A stretch of DNA of 43,034 nucleotides from an uncultured Pelagibacteraceae bacterium (GTDB taxonomy: Bacteria > Pseudomonadota > Alphaproteobacteria > Pelagibacterales > Pelagibacteraceae). The stretch spans positions 1 to 43,034 of the forward strand of contig CACAWY010000008.1 of assembly GCA_902536385.1 (NCBI GenBank), in the 5' to 3' direction. Within the stretch, counting starts at the first letter, position 1, and every line of letters starts with the position of its first letter. The notes beneath the pieces were generated by a model that saw only the letters and a program-made list of their open reading frames with translations, made no database searches and had not been told where the DNA came from. The position numbers and the translations under genes were made by a program. Of this stretch, positions 28,437 through 37,697 are shown in pieces.

Positions 28437-28443
28437 TTTTGTA

Positions 28444-30078
28444 ATGAAGACTATTACTATAAAATTTTTAGATTATTGTCATTACATCTTTTTTATAATT
28501 TTTTCAATAATTGGATTTTATATATATAAAGATTATGGATTTAATATTGACGAAACGTTTACAAGAAAAAGTGGGTTATATTGGTTAAGCTATTTAGCCG
28601 ATATTTTTGGTTTTGATCAAATTTATGAAATATCATTAGGAAAGATCAATTCATCAGACGACTTTACGATACCTTGGAGTAATGCTTATGGGATAATTTT
28701 TGATGTTCCTGCAGCAGCTATCGAAGTTTTATTTTCAATTAACGAACCATTAAAGATTTATGAAATGAGACATATGCTTACATTTGTATATTTTTTAGTC
28801 GGTTTGATTTTTCTTTTCAAAATTTTAATTAACAGATTTAAGAGTAAGTTTTTATCTTTGCTCGGTTGTCTTTTGCTAATTTTAACACCAAGAGTTTTTG
28901 GAGAAATATTTCATAATAATAAAGATATTATATTTTTGGCAGTTTTCATAATAACTATCTATTTTTATTTTAAATTAGTAGATAATGAAAATTATATTAA
29001 TTTAATTTTTTTTTCTCTATTTTCAGCAATAGCAACATCTACAAGAATATTTGGAATTATCATTCCAGTTGTATATGTTTTTTTGTATTTTTTATCAGTA
29101 ATCTCTCAAAAAAAAGATTTAAAAAATATTAAATTTTTAATTCTATATTTGTTTTTATATTTATCATTTTTAGTAATACATTGGCCGTACCTTTGGGAAA
29201 ATCCAATAGATAATTTTCTAGATTATATTTTTAATCTAGATGTATTTGGGCCGAATACAGTTTATTTTTTAGGTAAGTTTTATAAAACCTCTCTTGTGCC
29301 ATTTTCCTATTTACCAATTTGGATATTAATTTCTACTCCAATACTAAATACTGCACTATTTATTTTTGGTTTTTATTCTACAACTAAATTTTTTTTAAAA
29401 AGATTATTTCTTATTGATAAAATAAAGTCAAAATATGACTTTTGGACTAATAATAATGAAAAAAAAGATTTTTTTATCTTAGTGCTTTTTATCGTTTATT
29501 TAGTTGCAAGTATATTTCTGAGCCCAAAACAATATAACGGATGGAGAATTTTTTATTTTTTAAATTTTTTTATAATTTTTTATTCAATTTTTTTTGTTGA
29601 GCGATTTATAAAATACAATTTTTTTAAAAAATATTTTAATTCTATAGTTTGTATTTTAGTTTTTTTGTTAACAATAAATATCTATAAAATTTTTATTTAT
29701 CACCCTTATCAATCATATTATTTTAATGATTTAATCTCTAAAAGTATGAAAAATAAATTTGAAGGAGATTACTCGGGATTGTCAGGAATAGAATTTTTGC
29801 GAGAAATCACAAGTAAAGATAAAAATCTCAATATTAAAATAGCTGTCAATTCATGGTACCCACTTTGGAGAATGCAAGAACTGCTACCTCAATCTGATAA
29901 AAAAAGAATTGAATTTGTTTTTGAGAAAAAAATTAATGCAAACTATATATATTCTAACAAAATATATGATGTAGATATACGAAAAAGTAAAAAATACGAA
30001 TTAGATCCTAGTTTTAAAATTTATAAAAGATATATTGTAGATGGTGTAACTATTTATGAAATTTATAAAAAGGACTAA
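28444..30078 (+). CDS. Polytopic membrane protein, GT-C-like (GT39/PMT-type) glycosyltransferase candidate
   Basis: A 544-residue integral membrane protein with about ten hydrophobic segments. The first is near residues 13-29, and the last group is at about 385-410. An acidic pair (Asp36-Glu37, in FNIDETF) directly after the first membrane helix is the place where GT-C glycosyltransferases such as PMT and ArnT carry their catalytic acid. LTPRVFGEIFHNNKD, HWPYLWENP and HPYQSYYFND are further conserved-looking loops. The C-terminal roughly 130 residues are soluble. GT-C enzymes use polyprenyl-phosphate sugars; donor and acceptor are unknown here. Divergent from the FkbM gene and followed four nt later by a small membrane-anchored protein. 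Confidence 0.65.
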   Translation: MKTITIKFLDYCHYIFFIIFSIIGFYIYKDYGFNIDETFTRKSGLYWLSYLADIFGFDQIYEISLGKINSSDDFTIPWSNAYGIIFDVPAAAIEVLFSINEPLKIYEMRHMLTFVYFLVGLIFLFKILINRFKSKFLSLLGCLLLILTPRVFGEIFHNNKDIIFLAVFIITIYFYFKLVDNENYINLIFFSLFSAIATSTRIFGIIIPVVYVFLYFLSVISQKKDLKNIKFLILYLFLYLSFLVIHWPYLWENPIDNFLDYIFNLDVFGPNTVYFLGKFYKTSLVPFSYLPIWILISTPILNTALFIFGFYSTTKFFLKRLFLIDKIKSKYDFWTNNNEKKDFFILVLFIVYLVASIFLSPKQYNGWRIFYFLNFFIIFYSIFFVERFIKYNFFKKYFNSIVCILVFLLTINIYKIFIYHPYQSYYFNDLISKSMKNKFEGDYSGLSGIEFLREITSKDKNLNIKIAVNSWYPLWRMQELLPQSDKKRIEFVFEKKINANYIYSNKIYDVDIRKSKKYELDPSFKIYKRYIVDGVTIYEIYKKD

Positions 30079-30081
30079 ATA

Positions 30082-30339
30082 ATGAAAATATTTGTTTACA
30101 AAAGTTTGATAGTTTTTTTTCTTGTTTTCTTAGCTTTTCATCTTACATTTAATTATGCACTTAGAAGTCTGGAAAGAAAATTAGTGAATTTCACTTCAAA
30201 AGGGAACATTGAATTTCTTAAAGAAGAATTAAGAAACCAATTAGAGGAGGCGGTTGAGAAAGAGGAACTTATAAAAAAAAGTGATGCTTTATTGTTAAGA
30301 AAATTTTTAGATAAAGTAAAAAAAGAAATCTACAAATAA
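30082..30339 (+). CDS. Small membrane-anchored coiled-coil protein, function unknown
   Basis: I do not recognise the family. The 85-residue product has one hydrophobic segment (about residues 5-27), then an amphipathic, charged helix (about 30-83) rich in Lys, Glu and Leu that may form a coiled coil (KEELRNQLEEAVEKEEL). The N-terminus MKIFVYKS is followed by no signal-peptidase-like site, so it looks like a membrane anchor with a soluble tail. It starts three bases after the preceding gene's stop and so is probably co-expressed with the GT-C-like protein. It is convergent with the next gene. Confidence 0.6.
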   Translation: MKIFVYKSLIVFFLVFLAFHLTFNYALRSLERKLVNFTSKGNIEFLKEELRNQLEEAVEKEELIKKSDALLLRKFLDKVKKEIYK

Positions 30340-30358
30340 AAAACTAAGTTTCAGTTTT
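30340..30358. terminator. Weak AT hairpin between convergent genes
   Basis: AAAACT (30340-30345) and AGTTTT (30353-30358) form a 6-bp stem with a 7-nt loop in the 25-nt gap between two convergent genes. Flanking A and T runs could make it work in both directions, but the stem is AT-rich and no long T tract follows, so termination would be inefficient. Confidence 0.3.
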
Positions 30359-30364
30359 GAAAAA

Positions 30365-31978
30365 TTATAAAGCTTCTTTGCAATTTGAAATATCGAGTTT
30401 AAAAGATATTTCATTTAGTTGTTTTTTAGAAATACAATCTTTTTTCATAAAAAGTCTATCTATATAATTTATTTTGTTTTCTCCTACAACAAAAATCACC
30501 TTTATCTTTTTCCTCTTAATATTTTCAAGAAAAAAATTCTTATAATAATTAAAAAAACTACTGTCCACACTTGGTACACTTAAGTCGTCAAACCACTTAT
30601 TTGGAGCAAATGTTGTAACTCCTGATATTGCTGGCAAAATTTGATAATCTGAGATTATAATTTTAACTTTTTTCTCTTTACTTATATGCTTTTTAACATC
30701 TTTAAGTAAAACAATTTCTTTGTTTGGGTTATTTGGATAATATTTTGTTATCCATTTTAATCCATTGAGCTTTGTGTCCAAAATTTTTCCATCTATTGCT
30801 TGGTTTAAATTAATATTATTTAATTCCATAAATTTTTTATCGACGTTAAATCTAATGTGAAATTTAGTCGTCGAAACTATAAGGATAAAAATCAAAAAAT
30901 AAATAAATCCTTTATTTTTAGAATAATTGATGAAAAAATAATGAGTTAGACCTAAGCAAAAAGGAATTAAAAAAAATATTAAGATTTGATTTTTTGTCAT
31001 AAGTTGAGAGTACAAAAATACTATGATAGAAATTAAAAAAGTAATTAGTATTAAAATATCAATCAAATTTTCATTTTTTTTTATTTTTATCTTTAATAAA
31101 TTTAAAAGCGGAATAGGTATAAGTAATAAGGAAAAATAAATAAATTTAAATTGAAGAAAAACATTGTTTAAATCAAGGTTTAAACTTTCTCCTCTTTCTT
31201 GGCCAATACTTAATGGGTAAAGAATATACTGAATATAAATATTTTTAATTGAAATATTGTTAATATTCACAACAATTAAAATTATAATGATAAAGGATAG
31301 TGATCCTAATAATAAATAAATTAAAAAATTTATATCTTTAAATTTTTTTAAAGATAAATATATAAAAATTACTATAGCAAATAAAATAAAAAAGTATGCT
31401 GACGGAATTTGTTTTGAAAAAAAAGAAATTCCAAGAATTAAAGGAAGTGCGTACCAGTAAAAATTACTATTTTTCTTTAAAGCCAAAATTAAAGTCATTA
31501 GTGCAATCAATGAAAAAATTGATGCATGGTGATCCATGAATGGTGTTCCAGAAGAAGGATATCCAAGAAGACATATGCTTAATGAATAAATTAATGAGTA
31601 GCTTTTTCTTAAACCAATTTGATTAAAGAAAAAAAAGGTTACTAAAGATAATAGAGTGTTAATTATAGCCGCGTGAAAAATATAAGTTTTCCAATTTACT
31701 CCAAAAATACTAAAAAAAATATACTGTATATAATCTAAAAATGGCCCTGTAATAGACCAATAATCTTTAAAAGGATAATAATTGTTAAGCACCTTATAGC
31801 CGGAGTCAAAAATTAGAAAACTATCTATTGGAAATACGCCTCTGAAGCCTGAATAATAATTTACAGAGAAAGATAAAATGATAATTAATAAAATATAGAA
31901 ATTTTTATTATCTACTAAATGTTTAAGTTTATTCAAGATATGGATCAATTTTTTTTGCAGCAATAAAAAGTTCTTCAA
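30365..31978 (-). CDS. Polytopic membrane protein, GT-C-like glycosyltransferase candidate
   Basis: A 537-residue membrane protein with roughly ten hydrophobic segments between residues 27 and 365, then a soluble C-terminal part of about 170 residues. The loop after the first helix, [19 protein letters not shown] (with Asp52 and Asp58), followed by [17 protein letters not shown], resembles the first periplasmic loop of GT-C enzymes. The upstream ATG at 31978 lies inside mdh and overlaps it by 50 nt. A TTG at 31936, residue 15 of this frame, overlaps the mdh stop by only 8 nt and is a possible alternative start. It follows mdh on the same strand, so it may be transcribed from the long sdh-mdh unit. 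Substrate unknown. Confidence 0.62.
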   Translation of the reverse strand: MKNFLLLQKKLIHILNKLKHLVDNKNFYILLIIILSFSVNYYSGFRGVFPIDSFLIFDSGYKVLNNYYPFKDYWSITGPFLDYIQYIFFSIFGVNWKTYIFHAAIINTLLSLVTFFFFNQIGLRKSYSLIYSLSICLLGYPSSGTPFMDHHASIFSLIALMTLILALKKNSNFYWYALPLILGISFFSKQIPSAYFFILFAIVIFIYLSLKKFKDINFLIYLLLGSLSFIIIILIVVNINNISIKNIYIQYILYPLSIGQERGESLNLDLNNVFLQFKFIYFSLLLIPIPLLNLLKIKIKKNENLIDILILITFLISIIVFLYSQLMTKNQILIFFLIPFCLGLTHYFFINYSKNKGFIYFLIFILIVSTTKFHIRFNVDKKFMELNNINLNQAIDGKILDTKLNGLKWITKYYPNNPNKEIVLLKDVKKHISKEKKVKIIISDYQILPAISGVTTFAPNKWFDDLSVPSVDSSFFNYYKNFFLENIKRKKIKVIFVVGENKINYIDRLFMKKDCISKKQLNEISFKLDISNCKEAL

Positions 31979-32888
31979 CAGCCTTTATAGAGTTTTCGAA
32001 ATCACTTTTCTCTGAGGATGAAAGAGGAATTTCAACGATTTTTTCTACTCCATTTTTTCCAATCACTACTGGGACACCAGCATATAAATCTTTTACATTA
32101 TACTCACCGTTTAAATACGCAGCACAAGGCAGTTGTTTTTTTTGATCGTTCAAGTAACTCTCTGCCATCTCTACTCCTGAGGCGGCAGGAGCATAAAAAG
32201 CTGAGCCTTTTTCAAGAAGTTTTACAATTTCAGCTCCCCCTTTTTTAGTTCTTTCAATGATTTCTTCTAATTTTTCTTTTTTAATTTTTCCCTCTTTTAC
32301 CAAATCATTAATGTTTCTCCCTTCAACCTGAGTAGCTCCTAACATTGCAACCATTGAGTCTCCATGACCGCCAAGTACAAACGATTTAATTTTTTTAACT
32401 GAAACTTTTAGCTCTTGTGAAAGAAAATAAATAAATCTCGAAGAGTCTAAAATTCCTGCCATGCCTACAACTTTGTTTTTTGGTAAATTAGAGTATTTTT
32501 GTAAAGCCATAACTATAACGTCTAATGGATTAGTAATGCATATTACAAAAGCGTTGGGAGAAGTATTTTTTATTCCCTCCGCAACTTGTTTTATAATCTT
32601 AAGATTAATTCCTAATAAATCATCTCTAGTCATTCCTGGTTTTCTAGGTACACCAGCAGTAATTATAATTACATCTGAATTTTTTGTATCTTCATAATTG
32701 TCTGTACCTTTTAAATTTACATTAAATCTATTTACAGGTGATGATTGAGCAATATCTAGTGCTTTACCTTTAGCTACACCCGCTTCAACATCAAATAAGA
32801 CAACATCAGCTAATTCTTTCAAAGCTATTAAATGGGCAAGGGTCCCTCCAATTTGTCCTGCGCCTATTAAAGATATTTTTTTTCTCAT
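31929..32888 (-). CDS. mdh: Malate dehydrogenase
   Basis: NAD-dependent oxidation of malate to oxaloacetate in the TCA cycle; LDH-like MDH type common in alphaproteobacteria. GAGQIGG is at residues 9-15, [17 protein letters not shown] carries the substrate Arg residues, ITNPLDV follows, and [10 protein letters not shown] supplies the catalytic His. The 319-residue length is standard. It starts six nt after the mmsA stop. Its 3' end overlaps the upstream ATG of the adjacent membrane-protein gene. Confidence 0.97.
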   Translation of the reverse strand: MRKKISLIGAGQIGGTLAHLIALKELADVVLFDVEAGVAKGKALDIAQSSPVNRFNVNLKGTDNYEDTKNSDVIIITAGVPRKPGMTRDDLLGINLKIIKQVAEGIKNTSPNAFVICITNPLDVIVMALQKYSNLPKNKVVGMAGILDSSRFIYFLSQELKVSVKKIKSFVLGGHGDSMVAMLGATQVEGRNINDLVKEGKIKKEKLEEIIERTKKGGAEIVKLLEKGSAFYAPAASGVEMAESYLNDQKKQLPCAAYLNGEYNVKDLYAGVPVVIGKNGVEKIVEIPLSSSEKSDFENSIKAVEELFIAAKKIDPYLE

Positions 32889-32894
32889 GAAATC

Positions 32895-34388
32895 CTATTT
32901 CATTGTTGGCATTACAAATTCTGGATCTGACCTGAGTCCAGATGGCCACCTTGATGTTATTGTTTTTAACTTAGTGTAAAATCTAACACCTTCCGGGCCA
33001 TGCATATGTTGATCGCCAAATAAAGATCTCTTCCATCCCCCAAAGCTGTGAAACGCCATAGGTACAGGTATAGGAATATTTATTCCTACCATTCCAATTT
33101 GAGCTTTGTTTGAGAAGGATCGTCCGGAGTCGCCGTCTCTCGTAAAAATGCTTACTCCATTCCCAAATTCATGATCATTAACTAGTTTTAATGCTTCATC
33201 AAAGTCTTTCGCTCTAACTACCGATAAGACTGGGCCAAATATTTCCTCTTTGTAAATCCTCATATCTTTTTTGACATGATCAAACAAACAGCCGCCAATA
33301 AAAAAACCGTTTTCATATCCTTGAATTTTAAAATTTCTACCATCTACAACTAGTTTTGCTCCCTCTTTTTCTCCAACATCAACATATCCCTTTACCTTTT
33401 CTAAATGTTCTTTGGTAACAAGTGGGCCCATCTCAGATTGCTTATCCATACCTGGACCTACTTTTAATGCCTCAACTTTTTTTGCTAAAGAGTCCACTAG
33501 TTTATCACCAATTGATCCAACTGCTACGGCAACGGATTGAGCCATACATCTTTCTCCAGCTGAACCATATGCGGCGCCCATCAATCCATTAACTGCTTGG
33601 TCTAAATCACAATCGGGCATTACTACACAATGATTTTTTGCACCTCCTAAAGCTTGAACTCTTTTCTCATTTTTTGCACAATTTTCATAAATATACTTTG
33701 CTATAGGTGTTGAACCAACAAAACTCATTGCAACCACATCTTTGTTATTAATTAAAGCATCTACCGCTTCTTTGTCTCCGTTGATAACGTTGAAAACACC
33801 ATCCGGCAATCCTGCATCTTTTAGAAGTTCTGCAAGTCTGATTGAACATGAGGGATCTTTTTCTGAAGGCTTTAAAATAAATGTATTTCCGCAAGCTATT
33901 GCCATTGGGAACATCCACATAGGAACCATAGCAGGAAAATTAAATGGAGTAATTCCCGCACAGACTCCTAATGGTTGTCTTACGGACCAGCTATCAACAT
34001 TTGAACCAACATTCTCAGTAAATTCACCTTTTAACATTTGAGGGATACCACATGCATATTCCACAACTTCTAATCCTCTTGTTAAAGATCCCTTGGCATC
34101 TTCAAAAACTTTTCCATGCTCTGAGACTATAATTTTTGTTAGTTCTTCGGAATTTTTTTCTATTAATTCTTTAAATTTAAACATAACTCTTGCTCTTTGA
34201 AGCGGAGGTTTATTTGACCAAGACACAAAAGCTTTTTTTGCAATTGATACAGCTTGATTTATATCTTTAGTAGTCGCTAACTTTACTTGTGCACTTTGCT
34301 CTCCAGTAGCAGGATTATAAACTTTTCCACTTCTTTTTGACTCACCAGAAAAATTTTTACCACCAACAAAATGTTGTATTGTTTTCAT
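32895..34388 (-). CDS. mmsA: Methylmalonate-semialdehyde dehydrogenase (CoA-acylating)
   Basis: Aldehyde-dehydrogenase-superfamily enzyme that converts methylmalonate semialdehyde to propionyl-CoA (and malonate semialdehyde to acetyl-CoA) in valine, thymine, inositol and beta-alanine breakdown. GITPFNFPAMVPMWMFP (145-161) is the MmsA-type signature. SFVGSTPIAKYIYE (222-235) is the nucleotide loop, and the catalytic Cys281 is in SAGERCMAQS. EEIFGPVLSVVRA and GGWKRSLFGDQHMHGPEG near the C-terminus are also typical. It is 497 residues long. It sits between sdhB (23-nt gap) and mdh (6-nt gap), placing a catabolic entry step within the TCA genes. Confidence 0.93.
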   Translation of the reverse strand: MKTIQHFVGGKNFSGESKRSGKVYNPATGEQSAQVKLATTKDINQAVSIAKKAFVSWSNKPPLQRARVMFKFKELIEKNSEELTKIIVSEHGKVFEDAKGSLTRGLEVVEYACGIPQMLKGEFTENVGSNVDSWSVRQPLGVCAGITPFNFPAMVPMWMFPMAIACGNTFILKPSEKDPSCSIRLAELLKDAGLPDGVFNVINGDKEAVDALINNKDVVAMSFVGSTPIAKYIYENCAKNEKRVQALGGAKNHCVVMPDCDLDQAVNGLMGAAYGSAGERCMAQSVAVAVGSIGDKLVDSLAKKVEALKVGPGMDKQSEMGPLVTKEHLEKVKGYVDVGEKEGAKLVVDGRNFKIQGYENGFFIGGCLFDHVKKDMRIYKEEIFGPVLSVVRAKDFDEALKLVNDHEFGNGVSIFTRDGDSGRSFSNKAQIGMVGINIPIPVPMAFHSFGGWKRSLFGDQHMHGPEGVRFYTKLKTITSRWPSGLRSDPEFVMPTMK

Positions 34389-34411
34389 GAGGTAATTGAA
34401 TAAATAAGCTT

Positions 34412-35188
34412 TTAGCTAGTTGCAAGCATTTTTTTTATTGAGCCTATAGCTTTTGCTGGATTAAGGCCTTTGGGACAAGAATTTGTGCAATTCATAATAG
34501 TATGACATCTATACAATTTTAGTTCATCAGCGACTTTTTTTAATCTCTCTTTTTTATCTCCATCTCTGCTATCATTAATCCATCGGTAAGCTTGTAATAA
34601 TACAGCTGGTCCCAAATATTTATCGCCATTCCACCAATAACTTGGGCAAGACGTAGAACAACAAGCACATAAAATGCATTCATAATAACCATCTAATTTT
34701 TCTCTATCTTTTTGAGATTGTTTTAACTCTGTTTTTTCTTGCCCTGTTTGATCTACCTTTAACCATGGTTGAATTGACTCATATTGTTTGTATAAAGTTG
34801 TGAGATCACCAATTAAATCTTTCACAACTTTTAAATGGGGGAGTGGATAAATATTCAAATCTCCTTTGATATCTTCATGTGATTTTATACAAGCTAAACC
34901 ATTCACTCCGTCAATATTCATTGCACAAGATCCACAAACTCCGTGTGCGCAGGATCTTCTAAAGGTAAGAGACGGGTCTATTTCATTTTTGATTTTAAAT
35001 AAAATATCTAAAACTTTTGGGCCACAATTATTCATATCAACTTCAAAAGTATCAACGCATGGATTATTTCCTGTAGATGGGTCCCACCTATAAACGTTGA
35101 CTTTTTTTAAATTTTTTGAATTGGTTTTATCTCTATAGTATTTACCTACCTCTATTTTAGAATTTTGCGGTAGGCTAAATTGAGCCAT
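34412..35188 (-). CDS. sdhB: Succinate dehydrogenase iron-sulfur subunit
   Basis: Carries electrons from SdhA to quinone. The three clusters are visible: the 2Fe-2S cluster from CAHGVCGSC and Cys100 (Cys80, 85, 88, 100), the 4Fe-4S motif [11 protein letters not shown] (171-181), and [11 protein letters not shown] (228-238), which completes the 3Fe-4S site and 4Fe-4S ligation. The 258-residue length is normal. It follows sdhA by two nt in the order sdhCDAB. Confidence 0.98.
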   Translation of the reverse strand: MAQFSLPQNSKIEVGKYYRDKTNSKNLKKVNVYRWDPSTGNNPCVDTFEVDMNNCGPKVLDILFKIKNEIDPSLTFRRSCAHGVCGSCAMNIDGVNGLACIKSHEDIKGDLNIYPLPHLKVVKDLIGDLTTLYKQYESIQPWLKVDQTGQEKTELKQSQKDREKLDGYYECILCACCSTSCPSYWWNGDKYLGPAVLLQAYRWINDSRDGDKKERLKKVADELKLYRCHTIMNCTNSCPKGLNPAKAIGSIKKMLATS

Positions 35189-35190
35189 TT

Positions 35191-36966
35191 TTAGTAAACT
35201 CTCTCCTTAGGTGGAAAATACTGAACATCGTTAGTTAATGTTCGTGAATGTACGTCTCTATATTTTATCTCCACTTTTTTACCTTTTTGCCATGCTAAAG
35301 TGTGTTTCATAAAATTTTTGTCGTCTCTTTTCACAAAATCTTCCCTAGCATGTGCTCCTCTACTTTCTCTTCTATTATATGCAGAGTCCATAGTTGTCAA
35401 AGCTTGACTTATAAGATTGTCAAATTCTAAAGTTTCTACTAGATCAGTATTGAATAATAAAGATTTATCTTTTACAGATAGATCGCTCATACCCTCATAT
35501 GGTTTTCTAATTTGATCAACGCCCTCTTTAAGAGTTTTCTCTGTTCTAAATACTGCACACTTAGATTGCATTGTTTTTTGCATATTGAGTCTAAGCTCAG
35601 ACGTATTTGTCGAACCATTTGAGTTTCGAATTTTATCAAATCTTTCTAGACATTTATCAGTTTCAGATTTTGAGACTTCTTCATGAGGACTACCTGATTT
35701 TACTAGTTCTGCTGCTCTTTTGGCAGCTGCTCTTCCAAAAACTACTAAATCGATTAAAGAATTTGATCCCAATCTGTTTGCTCCATGAACTGACACACAA
35801 GCCGCCTCACCTATGGCCATTAATCCAGGAACAGTTTTTTCAGAACCATTAAGAGTTAAGACCTCTGCTCTATAATTTGTAGGTATCCCACCCATGTTAT
35901 AATGAACTGTTGGAACAACTGGGATTGGTTCTTTGCTAACATCAACATTAGCAAAAGTTTTTGCTGCTTCAGATATACCGGGTAATCTTTCATCTATAAC
36001 TTTTTTGTCTATGTGATCTAAATGTAGGTTAATATGATCTTTATTTTTTCCCGCTCCTCTTCCCTCGTTTATTTCCATCTCCATAGACCTACTCACAACG
36101 TCTCTTGAAGCTAAATCTTTTGCGTTAGGTGCGTATCTTTCCATAAATCTTTCGCCTTTACCATTAACTAAAAATCCACCTTCTCCTCTAACACCTTCAG
36201 TTATTAAACATCCAACTCCATAAATTCCAGTCGGATGAAATTGAACAAATTCCATGTCTTGCAACGGTAAGCCAGCTCTTAAAACCATTGCATTGCCATC
36301 ACCAGTGCAAGTATGAGCAGATGTAGCTGAATAATAAACTTTTCCATATCCACCAGTTGCAATAATAGTAATATGAGATCTAAATCTATGAATTGTACCA
36401 TCGGTTAAATTCCAAGCGATCACCCCTTTGCACTCACCGTTTTTCATTATTAAATCTAAAGCAAAGTATTCAATAAAAAATTCTGTATTTTGTTTTAATG
36501 CTTGTCCATATAGGGTGTGTAAAATAGCATGACCTGTTCTATCAGCTGCCGCGCATGTTCTTTGAGCAGTACCGTTACCATAATTCTTTGTCATACCACC
36601 AAATGGTCGTTGATAGATTTTACCATCGTCAGTTCTACTAAAAGGTACGCCATATCTCTCCAGTTCAACAACTGCTCTTGGCGCTTCTTTGCAAAGGTAT
36701 TCAATTGCGTCCTGATCTCCAAGCCAATCAGAGCCTTTTACTGTATCATACATATGCCATCTCCAATCATCTTCACCCATATTTCCTAATGCCGCTGAAA
36801 TACCTCCCTGAGCAGCTGATGTGTGACTTCTAGTCGGAAATACTTTTGATATGCAAGCTGTTTTTAAACCTGCCTCTGATAAACCAACAGCAGCCCTTAA
36901 GCCAGATCCGCCGGCTCCAAGAACTACAACATCATACTCGTGATCTATAATTTTATATGCATTCAT
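35191..36966 (-). CDS. sdhA: Succinate dehydrogenase flavoprotein subunit
   Basis: Oxidises succinate to fumarate with covalent [12 protein letters not shown] is at residues 17-25. The flavin-linked His48 is in [10 protein letters not shown], and [14 protein letters not shown] follows. TEGVRGEGG and [14 protein letters not shown] are diagnostic. The Arg/His-rich C-terminal [11 protein letters not shown] is present. The 591-residue length is standard. It abuts sdhD and is two nt from sdhB. Confidence 0.98.
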   Translation of the reverse strand: MNAYKIIDHEYDVVVLGAGGSGLRAAVGLSEAGLKTACISKVFPTRSHTSAAQGGISAALGNMGEDDWRWHMYDTVKGSDWLGDQDAIEYLCKEAPRAVVELERYGVPFSRTDDGKIYQRPFGGMTKNYGNGTAQRTCAAADRTGHAILHTLYGQALKQNTEFFIEYFALDLIMKNGECKGVIAWNLTDGTIHRFRSHITIIATGGYGKVYYSATSAHTCTGDGNAMVLRAGLPLQDMEFVQFHPTGIYGVGCLITEGVRGEGGFLVNGKGERFMERYAPNAKDLASRDVVSRSMEMEINEGRGAGKNKDHINLHLDHIDKKVIDERLPGISEAAKTFANVDVSKEPIPVVPTVHYNMGGIPTNYRAEVLTLNGSEKTVPGLMAIGEAACVSVHGANRLGSNSLIDLVVFGRAAAKRAAELVKSGSPHEEVSKSETDKCLERFDKIRNSNGSTNTSELRLNMQKTMQSKCAVFRTEKTLKEGVDQIRKPYEGMSDLSVKDKSLLFNTDLVETLEFDNLISQALTTMDSAYNRRESRGAHAREDFVKRDDKNFMKHTLAWQKGKKVEIKYRDVHSRTLTNDVQYFPPKERVY

Positions 36967-37293
36967 TTATCTAAGATTATATATACCTATAATTGTTATT
37001 AATGGAATCAGTATAGCAAATAAATATAGTACTTTATTTGCGACATTTTTGATTTTCTCAACATGTAAATAGTCCTCAAAAATCTCACTTATTGTTAATG
37101 CCGAAAAAAAGAAAGCTACCACAACAAATATAGAAAATAATATTTTAGAAGGTTGTTCTAAAAAAAAATATAATATTTCAGAGCGATCTTTATCATAAAT
37201 TGAAACAAAATTTATTAAAAACCAAATCATCAAAGGCATTAAAACTAATGAGCTAATTTTAGTAAAAACCCACTTCTTTGTAGATGTATGCAT
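36967..37293 (-). CDS. sdhD: Succinate dehydrogenase membrane anchor subunit
   Basis: Small hydrophobic anchor that, with SdhC, binds heme b and ubiquinone. The 108-residue protein has three predicted membrane helices (about residues 10-30, 48-70 and 82-104). The family is weakly conserved; the call rests on length, topology and position between sdhC and sdhA with no intervening base on either side. EDYLHVE at the second-third helix junction fits the SdhD family. Confidence 0.9.
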   Translation of the reverse strand: MHTSTKKWVFTKISSLVLMPLMIWFLINFVSIYDKDRSEILYFFLEQPSKILFSIFVVVAFFFSALTISEIFEDYLHVEKIKNVANKVLYLFAILIPLITIIGIYNLR

Positions 37294-37677
37294 TTAAAAA
37301 AAATTTCTCCCTAAAATATAAAATAAAATTGTTAAAACAAAAGAGCCAATGAAAGCAAGTATGCCTGTAATTTTTGCTACTTTTAAATCAAATCCGTAAC
37401 CTGCATCCCAGAATAAGTGTCTTAATTCATTTAAGATATGAAAGCTAAAAGTCCAACACAGGGAAATTACTAAAAATTTTCCAAAACTAGAATTTAGAAT
37501 AAAATTTATTACTGAATAATTATTTTGACCAAAAACTATAAACATCGTCCAAATACAAATTAAGATTATAGCAAAAAAATTTATAACGCCGACTATTCTA
37601 TGAGTAATAGATAGTAAAGATGATATTTGCCATTTGTAAATTTGCAGATGTGGACTTAAAGGATTATTATTTTTCAT
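37294..37677 (-). CDS. sdhC: Succinate dehydrogenase cytochrome b556 subunit
   Basis: Membrane anchor with a heme ligand. NPLSPHLQIYKWQ near the start is the SdhC signature, and SSLLSITHRIVGVINF and HILNELRHLFWDAGYG carry conserved His residues. Three membrane helices are seen. I take the ATG at 37677 (MKNNNPLSPHLQIY), giving 127 residues and a 20-nt gap from asd. An upstream ATG at 37719 would add 14 residues and overlap asd by 22 nt, but that extension is not family-like. Confidence 0.93.
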   Translation of the reverse strand: MKNNNPLSPHLQIYKWQISSLLSITHRIVGVINFFAIILICIWTMFIVFGQNNYSVINFILNSSFGKFLVISLCWTFSFHILNELRHLFWDAGYGFDLKVAKITGILAFIGSFVLTILFYILGRNFF

Positions 37678-37697
37678 ATTAGTTTTATAAACCAAAG

